Shown here one piece after another: positions 1 through 7,722 of a DNA stretch of 46,286 nt (position 1 is its first letter; every line of letters starts with the position of its first letter). Made by a program: the position numbers and the translations under genes. The notes below the pieces were generated by a model. That model worked only from the letters and a program-made list of their open reading frames with translations, did no database searches and had not been told where the DNA came from. This DNA comes from Candidatus Berkelbacteria bacterium Licking1014_7 (GTDB lineage: Bacteria; Patescibacteriota; UBA1384; GWA2-35-9; CG2-30-39-44), in contig VMGK01000009.1 of assembly GCA_007376535.1 (NCBI GenBank), forward strand, positions 1-46,286. Reading direction: 5' to 3'.

Positions 1-912
1 GGCAACGTCGGCATCGGGACGACGGCGCCGGGGGCTGATTTGCATATCCACTCTACAGTTGCGGATTTACTTGTGAGAAGTTCTAATAGCTATAGCGGAG
101 TGAATATTTCTGCTGGTAGTGGGAATAGTTCCTATATTTCTCTATCGAGCCATAATGCTCCTGATGGTAATGGGTTGCGTTTGGCGACTCCTGGAACAAA
201 TGGAGGGAGAGCAAGCTTTGATATCAATAGTGGTTCAGGATATTCTACGATAGTGACCCTACAAGACGGCGGCAACGTCGGCATCGGGACGACGGGGCCG
301 GATCGCAAGCTGGACGCCCTAGACGCTTCCAATCCCCAAATTCGGCTAACCACTACCGATGGCACGGTCTATGCGGATTTACAAAACAGCGCTACCTCTT
401 TGCTTGCTCTTTCCGGCTCAACCCTTTCCGCTTCATCAGGCACTGCCTACGGTCTTAACTTTACCCCCAATTTTTCCTCTCTTTCCGGCACCGCTGGCTA
501 CACCGCTCTCTTTGTCAATGCCACCGATGGCGCTGGCAGCGGAACAGAAAATCTCCTTGACTTGCAGGTGGGAAGCGCCAGTAAGTTTGTAATCAATAAT
601 CAGGGCGCGCACGGTTCTCCCAATCAGACCTTAACTCTTGGCGCCAGCGCCACTACTTTCGCTGTTTCGTCCAATGTAATGACCGTTACCGGCGACGCGG
701 GCGGCAATACAATCGCCACTATTACGGCTGGGGTCAACGGGCAAACCCTGACCATAATTTTTGTTGACGCGCTGGTGACTATCAGCGATGATAATACTCA
801 CGCCGCCAATTCCGTTGATCTGTCTAGCGCTTTTACCAGCGCTGACGATACGGTTTTGCGGTTGATTTTTGATGGCACCAGTTGGTACGAAGCGTCTCGC
901 TCGGCGAATTAA
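1..912 (+). CDS. C-terminal part of a secreted repeat protein (tail-fibre / GNVGIGTT-repeat type); 5' end lies outside the window
   Basis: Frame 1 is open from base 1. The motif GNVGIGTT.P occurs twice (1-30 and 271-300). Stop at 910-912. Confidence 0.75.
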   Translation, partial: GNVGIGTTAPGADLHIHSTVADLLVRSSNSYSGVNISAGSGNSSYISLSSHNAPDGNGLRLATPGTNGGRASFDINSGSGYSTIVTLQDGGNVGIGTTGPDRKLDALDASNPQIRLTTTDGTVYADLQNSATSLLALSGSTLSASSGTAYGLNFTPNFSSLSGTAGYTALFVNATDGAGSGTENLLDLQVGSASKFVINNQGAHGSPNQTLTLGASATTFAVSSNVMTVTGDAGGNTIATITAGVNGQTLTIIFVDALVTISDDNTHAANSVDLSSAFTSADDTVLRLIFDGTSWYEASRSAN

Positions 913-1117
913 ATTTGCCCAAAAAACATTATTTTTTATGTCCCTAATTTTTTTAGAAAGTTCAAAATGCCTAAAATACGGGACATTTAGAAACAAAAAT
1001 GTGGGACCTAAAAAAGAATAATGTAAGCTCTGGCGCTGGCGCGTCTGACTTCTTTGCGGCTGTTTCACTTTAAGTGCGCGTGGTTTGACCCCGCACTTTT
1101 TGCTATTATCTAAAGAT

Positions 1118-1387
1118 ATGCACTATGTTTATGTATTGAAAAGTCAAACAAGTAAATGGCTATATATTGGTTATAGTAGCAATCTAAAACAACGGATTTT
1201 AAATCATAACAAAGGTACAACCCGAACAACTTCTCGTCTGGGTCTGGGACCGATGAAATTGATCTACTACGAAGCGTATACTTCTGCTAAAGACGCAAAA
1301 GAACGAGAAAGAAAATTAAAACACTACGGTGCCTCATTGGGACATCTTAAAAAAAGATTCAAGGAAAGTCTAGAAAGTGCGGGGTGA
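1118..1387 (+). CDS. GIY-YIG domain endonuclease-like protein (UvrC/YhbQ type)
   Basis: MHYVYVLKSQTSKWLYIGYSSNLKQRILNHN..., typical GIY-YIG N-terminus. ATG at 1118 preferred over the TTG at 1085. Confidence 0.85.
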   Translation: MHYVYVLKSQTSKWLYIGYSSNLKQRILNHNKGTTRTTSRLGLGPMKLIYYEAYTSAKDAKERERKLKHYGASLGHLKKRFKESLESAG

Positions 1388-1427
1388 ATTTTATCCCTTG
1401 CATGTGGTGTATAAGAAACGCAAGTAA

Positions 1428-1468
1428 AACCCAAATTTGCAAGCCCGTCGGGCTTGCAAATTTGGGTT
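1428..1468. repeat. Perfect palindrome (family 1), left flank of RAYT-1
   Basis: aacccaaatttgcaagcccg-t-cgggcttgcaaatttgggtt: 20-bp arms, 1-nt centre. Confidence 0.95.
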
Positions 1469-1480
1469 AAAACATACATA

Positions 1481-2176
1481 ATGGTGAACATGGCAACCAT
1501 CAGAAAAAATCCACTAGTAACCGACGAAGTGTATCATATTTTTAGTCGAAGCATTGCTGATTTTAAGATTTTTAATAATCGAGCGCAATACTTTAGATTA
1601 CAAAACGCATTACAATTTTATCAATTTGCAAATTTACCAATTTGTTTTTCCAGATTTGTTGAAGCAGTTAAAACACTCAGACACGGATACAGGGAACGGC
1701 TATTGGATTTGGTAAGCAATAAAGAAAAATTAGTTGAAATCATTGCATATTGTTTAATGCCAACGCATATTCATTTGATTTTAAAACAATTACAAGACAA
1801 CGGAATTACAAGATTTATGGGTAATTCACTAAATAGTTATAGCCATTATTTTAATTTAAAACATAGACGTAGGGGTCCACTTTGGGAAAGTGAATTTAAA
1901 AATGTATTAGTAAGTAGCGACGAACAACTTTTGCATTTGACTAGATATATTCATCTCAACCCAGTGACAGCTTATTTAGTCGAAAACCCAAAGGATTGGG
2001 AATTTTCATCGTATAAAGAATATATAGGGGAAGTTAAAAATGAAAATAAGATATGTCGATTCGATAATATTCTAGAAATAGAGCCAATAAAGTATATGGA
2101 ATTTACGCTCATCCAAAAAGATTATCAGCGCGAGTTGGCAGAAATAAAACAGCTATTGATAGATAACACTTTTTAG
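1481..2176 (+). CDS. REP-associated tyrosine transposase (RAYT, Y1/HUH superfamily)
   Basis: HUH motif PTHIHLIL and catalytic-Tyr region TRYIHLNPVTAYL; bracketed by identical palindromes. Confidence 0.9.
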   Translation: MVNMATIRKNPLVTDEVYHIFSRSIADFKIFNNRAQYFRLQNALQFYQFANLPICFSRFVEAVKTLRHGYRERLLDLVSNKEKLVEIIAYCLMPTHIHLILKQLQDNGITRFMGNSLNSYSHYFNLKHRRRGPLWESEFKNVLVSSDEQLLHLTRYIHLNPVTAYLVENPKDWEFSSYKEYIGEVKNENKICRFDNILEIEPIKYMEFTLIQKDYQRELAEIKQLLIDNTF

Positions 2177-2183
2177 CTTAACC

Positions 2184-2232
2184 GCTTAACCCAAATTTGC
2201 AAGCCCGTCGGGCTTGCAAATTTGGGTTAAGC
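2184..2232. repeat. Perfect palindrome (family 1), right flank of RAYT-1
   Basis: gcttaacccaaatttgcaagcccg-t-cgggcttgcaaatttgggttaagc: 24-bp arms, 1-nt centre. Confidence 0.95.
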
Positions 2233-2285
2233 AAAAGGGGACGCGCAAAAGGGGACGCGACGCGCAATAGCAATACTGGACGGTT

Positions 2286-2323
2286 CACTTTTACTCCCAC
2301 ACCTGTAAAGGTGTGTAAAAGTG
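2286..2323. repeat. Inverted repeat / hairpin
   Basis: cacttttac-tccc-acacct-gtaa-aggtgt-gtaaaagtg. Confidence 0.6.
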
Positions 2324-2419
2324 GTGGGGGTTTACTCCCGTTAATTCCTAAATTTTAAGTTTTTAGTGCGAAAAAGTAGCGCGAAAAAGAAAAGGAAAAG
2401 GGGAATTTGAGAAATTCAA

Positions 2420-4354
2420 TTATCTGAGAAGTTTGAGAAAAACATCGCTTGACAATTGGATTTTTCCAAACTGACGTAAGCGCTTTTTACCTTTTTTCTG
2501 CTTCTCCCACAACTTTTTTTTGCGCGTGATATCTCCGCCATACAAATGCCCGGTAACATCTTTTTTCAACGCTGATATTCTTTCTGATGCCAAAATTTTT
2601 CCGCCCTCTGCCACTTGAATTCTAATTTCAAAAACCTCGCGGGGAATAATTTCTTTCAGTTTGAGCGCCAAATTTTTGGCAGCCGACATCTTTTTTTCGT
2701 CGGGCGCCAAAAAAGCAAAAGGCGCGATCGTCTCGCCATTTAGCATCACTTCTAATTTTGCCAAATTTGACTGGTAAAATCCGGCTGGCTCGTACGACAA
2801 ACTGGCAAACCCGCTGGAAATCGATTTTAACTGGTCATAAAACCCAGCCAGAATTTCAGTAATCGGCGTCAAATAACTAAGTTCAACTCGCCCAGAATCC
2901 AAGTATTTATTTTCCTCAAGTTTAGCGCGCCGCGTTTGACAGAGTTTGAAAATTTTTCCCAGATAATCCGGCGGAGAAATAATTTTAATTCTTAAATACG
3001 GCTCAAAAATTTCACTAATTTCTGATTGATCTGGTAGTTGCCAAACACCTTTTACTTCCTTTTCCAAACCATTTTTTAATTTTATCCGCAAGCGGGGAGA
3101 GGGGGTAGTCATTACTATGTTCAGATCAAATTCGCGATGCAATCGTTCTAAAACAATTTCAAGATGGAGAAGTCCCAAAACCCCAATCTCAAAACCAGCG
3201 CCTAAAACAGGGGAGTGATCAGGATTGATTTCAAAACTTGAATCATTGAGCGATAATTTTTCAATTGATTTTTTGAGTAGGGGATAGTCAGCGGAAGAAA
3301 ACGGAAAAATGCTGGCAAAAACCATCGGCTGCGGTTTTTTATAGCCGTCTAACGGCGCAGAATTTTCACTGCAAGCCAAAACAATCGTATCGCCAACCCT
3401 CGCCCACTCTACCCTTTTCAAATTTGTGACTAAATAGCCGATCTCGCCTGCCTGCAGTTTTTCTTGACAAGAAAAATCAGGACTAAAAAATCCCACTTCC
3501 AGCGCCTTGTCAATTTGGTTACTAGCCAAAAATTTTATCTGGTCGCCTGTTTTGACCTCACCCTCAAAAATTCTCACATAGACCACCACTCCGCGGTGTT
3601 TATCGTAATATGAATCAAATACAAGCGCCCTTAAACCAGCGGCGCCTCGAGTGCTCGGTTTAACTTGAGGAGACGGAATTTGGACAATGATTGCCTGAAT
3701 CAATTCTAATACGCCCTGTCCGGTTTTGGCTGAAATATGATAAATTTTTTTACTAAATTTGTCCGGCAAAATTTGGCGGATTTCCTGTTCGCACTTTTCA
3801 ATTTGAGCAGATGCCAAATCAATTTTGTTAATCGCCGGTATTATGGCTAAATTTTGCGCTAACGCTTTTTCCAAGACCGAAAGTGTCTGCGCCTGCGTGC
3901 CGCGCGTAGCGTCAATCAGCAAAACCGCGCCTTCAACCACTGCCAAAGTCCGCGACACTTCGTAAGCAAAATCAACATGCCCGGGAGTATCAACCAAATT
4001 CAGGATGTATCCTGAATTTGGAATTTTCAATTTCCCCGCCTGCATCGCTATACGAAGCATTGCGGGCAGGCAATTTTCAATTTTCAAATCATTTTGAGAT
4101 TTCCCCGCCTGCTTCGGGGCAGGGAGATTTGTGTCTTGAGATTTATTAAACATCAGCCGAACAGGTTGCAGTTTGATTGTAATTCCTCTTTCTTGCTCTA
4201 AATCCATTTGATCTAAAAATTGGGCTGTATGCTTGCCTTTTTCTATCGCGCCAGTGATTTCTAAAAGTCGATCAGCTAAAGTGCTCTTCCCAGCGTCAAT
4301 ATGGGCGATGATACAGAAATTCCTAATTAAATCCTGTTTGTTCTCGTTAGCCAT
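2420..4354 (-). CDS. lepA: Elongation factor 4 (LepA) with an in-frame insertion in the G domain
   Basis: IAHIDAGKSTLADRLLE, ERGITIK, NLVDTPGHVDF, NKIDL motifs; LepA-type C-terminal RKKKLWEKQKKGKKRLRQFG. Confidence 0.95.
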   Translation of the reverse strand: MANENKQDLIRNFCIIAHIDAGKSTLADRLLEITGAIEKGKHTAQFLDQMDLEQERGITIKLQPVRLMFNKSQDTNLPAPKQAGKSQNDLKIENCLPAMLRIAMQAGKLKIPNSGYILNLVDTPGHVDFAYEVSRTLAVVEGAVLLIDATRGTQAQTLSVLEKALAQNLAIIPAINKIDLASAQIEKCEQEIRQILPDKFSKKIYHISAKTGQGVLELIQAIIVQIPSPQVKPSTRGAAGLRALVFDSYYDKHRGVVVYVRIFEGEVKTGDQIKFLASNQIDKALEVGFFSPDFSCQEKLQAGEIGYLVTNLKRVEWARVGDTIVLACSENSAPLDGYKKPQPMVFASIFPFSSADYPLLKKSIEKLSLNDSSFEINPDHSPVLGAGFEIGVLGLLHLEIVLERLHREFDLNIVMTTPSPRLRIKLKNGLEKEVKGVWQLPDQSEISEIFEPYLRIKIISPPDYLGKIFKLCQTRRAKLEENKYLDSGRVELSYLTPITEILAGFYDQLKSISSGFASLSYEPAGFYQSNLAKLEVMLNGETIAPFAFLAPDEKKMSAAKNLALKLKEIIPREVFEIRIQVAEGGKILASERISALKKDVTGHLYGGDITRKKKLWEKQKKGKKRLRQFGKIQLSSDVFLKLLR

Positions 4355-4481
4355 TTGTTTCTCCGGGTCTCGCCCCGTAGATTGCGCTCCTGAAAGTAGA
4401 GGACGAAGTCCCTTTTTCAGGAAGCAATTCTATGGCGTCAATATGAGCAATAATACAGAAATTTCTGATTTTATTTGACAT
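4347..4481 (-). CDS. Upstream ORF duplicating the LepA N-terminus (MSNKIRNFCIIAHIDA...), overlapping the lepA start
   Basis: Minus-strand reading MSNKIRNFCIIAHIDAIELLPEKGTSSSTFRSAIYGARPGETNG*. The stop overlaps the lepA ATG region (aATGGCTAAc). Exact start approximate. Confidence 0.45.
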   Translation of the reverse strand: MSNKIRNFCIIAHIDAIELLPEKGTSSSTFRSAIYGARPGETNG

Positions 4482-4502
4482 ATTTCCAAAATATACTATA
4501 AT
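4475..4502 (+). promoter_or_regulatory. Sigma-70-like promoter
   Basis: TTGACA (4475-4480), 16-bp spacer, TATAAT (4497-4502). Confidence 0.75.
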
Positions 4503-4547
4503 CAATTTAGTTTCAAGTTTTTGCACCTGAACAAGGAGGATAAAAGA

Positions 4548-4760
4548 ATGGAGCACCTTGCCAAAGTTCTGGACAAATGGATGCCGACAATCCTGACCAG
4601 CGCAGTATTCTGCGTGCTTGTTAGTGCTACTCTTGTAGCCAATTCATACAAATCAGACGTCCTGGTGGTGTTCTTCTGTTGTTTTGATGTCGTTTGTGGT
4701 TTTTCCATCTTGTTTTATATTGATTCGCATAACTCACAGCCAGATAATGACAATGAATGA
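4548..4760 (+). CDS. Small predicted membrane protein, unknown function
   Basis: Strong SD (aaggaggataaaagaATG); hydrophobic segments ILTSAVFCVLVSATLVA and VVFFCCFDVVCGFSILFYI. Confidence 0.7.
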   Translation: MEHLAKVLDKWMPTILTSAVFCVLVSATLVANSYKSDVLVVFFCCFDVVCGFSILFYIDSHNSQPDNDNE

Positions 4761-4776
4761 TGCTAGGAGGTTGACA

Positions 4777-5139
4777 ATGAGAACAGGCACTAAGAAGTGG
4801 GTTAGTTTTGTTGACAGATGCAACGATCCTGATCGCCCTTGGTTTTTTCTCTTGTGGGGAGTATTCATCGTTTCGCTCACAGTAATCTGTCACACGTATC
4901 CTCAGCTTACGAATAGGATTATTATGCCAATCCTTGTAATTTCTATTTTGACCCTCTCGTTTATCATGTTTTTGCTTACGATTCGGGTTCTATTAACCCC
5001 TCTGGAACAACACTATGGGAATGCCAAGATATTCACTGCCGAGTTGTGCATTATCTTTGCCATTTCGTTAGCATTGGCGATTTGGCTATATGATGAGCCA
5101 AACTTTTGGAAAATGTGCGAAAATATACCCGCACCTTAA
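4777..5139 (+). CDS. Predicted multi-pass membrane protein, unknown function
   Basis: SD (aggaggttgacaATG); several hydrophobic segments; followed by a terminator. Confidence 0.7.
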   Translation: MRTGTKKWVSFVDRCNDPDRPWFFLLWGVFIVSLTVICHTYPQLTNRIIMPILVISILTLSFIMFLLTIRVLLTPLEQHYGNAKIFTAELCIIFAISLALAIWLYDEPNFWKMCENIPAP

Positions 5140-5153
5140 CCTATTACCCCTCT

Positions 5154-5188
5154 GCCTTGACGCAATGCTGAATCGTCAAGGCTTTTTT
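5154..5188 (+). terminator. Rho-independent terminator
   Basis: gccttgacg-caatgctgaat-cgtcaaggc followed by tttttt. Confidence 0.85.
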
Positions 5189-5206
5189 AGTACAAAATTC
5201 GCTTTA

Positions 5207-5377
5207 TCACTGAACCAATTTCCCGGTAATCGCCAGCTGTTTATTTTGGAGTTCAATTTTAGACAAGGTCGTGATTGTGCCTTTTTTAGCCTGCTGATTG
5301 ATTAAATTTTCAATGATTTTGTTGATTTCGTGAACGATAAATTCCGGACTTTTAATTTTTGACTTTTGACTTAGCAT
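5207..5377 (-). CDS. 56-aa ORF homologous to the C-terminus of the adjacent upstream gene (partial tandem duplicate)
   Basis: MLSQKSKIKSPEFIVHEINKIIENLINQQAKKGTITTLSKIELQNKQLAITGKLVQ. ATG overlaps the TGA of the preceding gene (TGATG). Absent from the supplied ORF track. Confidence 0.6.
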   Translation of the reverse strand: MLSQKSKIKSPEFIVHEINKIIENLINQQAKKGTITTLSKIELQNKQLAITGKLVQ

Positions 5378-6069
5378 CACCTCATCCGTCCCATAATTTC
5401 AATCTCGCCCTGAAGCAAATTTATTTCTTCAATATAAGTAATACTGCCCTTTTTAACTATCTCGTCGATCTGCGCTTCAATAATCTTATTTAACTCGCCT
5501 GCCACAAAAGAAGGCAATTTTATCCGGCCGGCTTCAACCCATTTCACTGCTACATCTAAACTGCCGTTTTTCGCGCTTGGCAAAACCCCGATTTTTATTT
5601 TGCTATTAATCGGTTTTACCATTTCTCCAAAAACCTCCATTTCCGCCGGCTTAATTATGATTGATAAATTTTTTATTGATACCCGATCTTTGCTCAACTC
5701 CTCGCCTTGTTGCGCTAAAATCGAAGTCAACTCTTCTTCGGTAATAATCAATCTGACATTTTCCTTTACGCCCGCCTCTTTATTTAAGAATGCTTGGGCA
5801 ATAATTTCGCTTAATTTCGTCTGGTAACTTTCCAGCGCTTCGGTTGAGGGCGCAATCCGCCGTTCGGGCGCTAAATTTGATTTTGAAAGCGCATTGAACA
5901 ACCAAAAAATTCCCAGCGCGCCCAAAACAAATAGCGCTACAAAAACCATCATTAGACTGCTGCAAGTGCAATAGCGCTTTTTCTTTGAACGCGCGTCAAT
6001 ATCTTGATAAAAATCTTCGCCTTGGCGCTTACCCTTTTTCTGCTGATTATTTTGTCGGAAAATTTTCAT
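5377..6069 (-). CDS. Single-TM exported protein of unknown function
   Basis: TM segment LMMVFVALFVLGALGIFWLF followed by an extracytoplasmic domain. Confidence 0.75.
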   Translation of the reverse strand: MKIFRQNNQQKKGKRQGEDFYQDIDARSKKKRYCTCSSLMMVFVALFVLGALGIFWLFNALSKSNLAPERRIAPSTEALESYQTKLSEIIAQAFLNKEAGVKENVRLIITEEELTSILAQQGEELSKDRVSIKNLSIIIKPAEMEVFGEMVKPINSKIKIGVLPSAKNGSLDVAVKWVEAGRIKLPSFVAGELNKIIEAQIDEIVKKGSITYIEEINLLQGEIEIMGRMR

Positions 6070-7624
6070 AGTTTTGAAAAATATTTAACTGAAATTTATC
6101 AATTTTCAAAAGTTTAGAAAATGCCCAATAACTTATTAGCCAGATACCTATGGCAATCGCAAATTGTCCAAACACTTCCACAAATCTATCCAAATCAATC
6201 ACGCTGCCATAAAAAACTTTCGCGATTTGCAAAAAAATCGCTGACAAAACGCTCGCCAGCAAAATTTTTGAAAAGTTTTTTAAGAGGCGTAAGACAGATA
6301 TTTGCACTTTTTGATAAATTAAAATGATAAATAATGTTATAGCGTTAAAAAATGAACCGATGCTAATCGCCCCTGCCAAACCTAACACCCCGTAAAATCG
6401 CGCCAAAACCCAACCCAAAACCAAAACAATCAAAACAGTTGCCAAACCGACAATAGTGGGAATTTTAGTGTTTTCCCGGGCATAAAAAGCGCGCGCCAAA
6501 AGCGGCACTAAGCCGGAAAATAATAAAGACAGAGAAAATATCGCCAGAGTGTCAGCGGTTAAAATTGTCTGCTCCCAACCAAAATGTCCTGACCCCAATA
6601 TAATCCTGACAATTTGCGCCCGAAGCAAAATAAAAACCGCGGTAAGCGGTATCAAAAAATACATCACCATCAGTATCGCGTTCTCTAAAAGACAGGCAAA
6701 ACTCTTATTTTTTTTAACTGAAAAACACTCTGACAAATAGGGAAAAGCGGCTTGAGCGATTGATATTCCAAAAATTACCATTGGCATGGTCTGGATATTG
6801 TCTGACAGATTATAAATCGCCACTGATCCACCGCCCAATCCGGAAGCGATCGCGGTAAAACCAATCAGCATTATTTGCGTCGCGCCCAGCCCGACTGAGC
6901 GAGGCAACATCAATTTTAATATTTTTCTAACTGTCTGGTCTTTAATATCAATAATGATGCGATAACGCCAGCCCCTTTTAACCACTGACGGCAATTGCAC
7001 GCCCAGATGAAGCAAAGCCCCGAATACCACGCCATAAGCCGGCGCGAAGACCCCCACTCTATCCGCCAAAAACAAAGTAAAAATAATGATTGACAAATTG
7101 TAAAAAAGCGGCGCCAGCGCTGTCACCACAAAATGCTTAAAAGAATTTAATATGCCGCTAAACAGATATGAAATGGAAAAAAGCAGCGGAGAAAGTAAAA
7201 ACCAGCGGGCTAATTTTATGGTAATCTCTTGTTTTTCTAAAACGAAATCAGGCACATAAATTTTTACCAAAATCGGCATTAACAAAAAAAGCGCCGCGAT
7301 TGAAATTAAAACAAAAATTAATCCTAAATTGAAAACTTTATTCGCCACTTCAAACGCCCGTTGTTTTTTTCCAGCGGACACCAAACCAGTAAAAATCGGA
7401 ATAAAAGCGGCTGAAATCGCGCCCAAAATCAAAACATTGAAAATTAAATCCGGCAAGCGAAAACCAGCGTAATAAGTGTCAAGCAAAGTTGTCGGTATTT
7501 TCTGCGCTAAAAAATGATCGCGAATTACACCCAAAACATTGGATAAAAAAAGAGTTGCCACTAAAAATTTTGTGGCCCCGGACACTGAATTTTCACCCCG
7601 AAATTTGTTCAAAAATTTAAACAT
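6047..7624 (-). CDS. murJ: Lipid II flippase MurJ (MviN)
   Basis: Polytopic; FLVATLFLSNVLGVIRDHFLAQ, FRLPDLIFNVLILGAISAAFIPIF, LLARAFYARENTKIPT. Confidence 0.93.
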   Translation of the reverse strand: MFKFLNKFRGENSVSGATKFLVATLFLSNVLGVIRDHFLAQKIPTTLLDTYYAGFRLPDLIFNVLILGAISAAFIPIFTGLVSAGKKQRAFEVANKVFNLGLIFVLISIAALFLLMPILVKIYVPDFVLEKQEITIKLARWFLLSPLLFSISYLFSGILNSFKHFVVTALAPLFYNLSIIIFTLFLADRVGVFAPAYGVVFGALLHLGVQLPSVVKRGWRYRIIIDIKDQTVRKILKLMLPRSVGLGATQIMLIGFTAIASGLGGGSVAIYNLSDNIQTMPMVIFGISIAQAAFPYLSECFSVKKNKSFACLLENAILMVMYFLIPLTAVFILLRAQIVRIILGSGHFGWEQTILTADTLAIFSLSLLFSGLVPLLARAFYARENTKIPTIVGLATVLIVLVLGWVLARFYGVLGLAGAISIGSFFNAITLFIILIYQKVQISVLRLLKNFSKILLASVLSAIFLQIAKVFYGSVIDLDRFVEVFGQFAIAIGIWLISYWAFSKLLKIDKFQLNIFQNYENFPTK

Positions 7625-7722
7625 CGTTAAGTTCAATTAAATCAAAAAGCCCCGAAGATAAATTCCAAAGTCCAAAGCTCAAATGTCAAATTATTTGTCA
7701 TTAAGATTTTGGATTTTGACAT

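Noticed and set aside
631-1068. 145-aa minus-strand ORF near the left edge
   Set aside because: Antisense overlap with the GNVGIGTT-repeat protein; composition looks non-coding.
5090-5305. 71-aa plus-strand ORF after the small membrane-protein operon
   Set aside because: Spans an intrinsic terminator and is antisense to the 56-aa duplicate ORF that has real homology.
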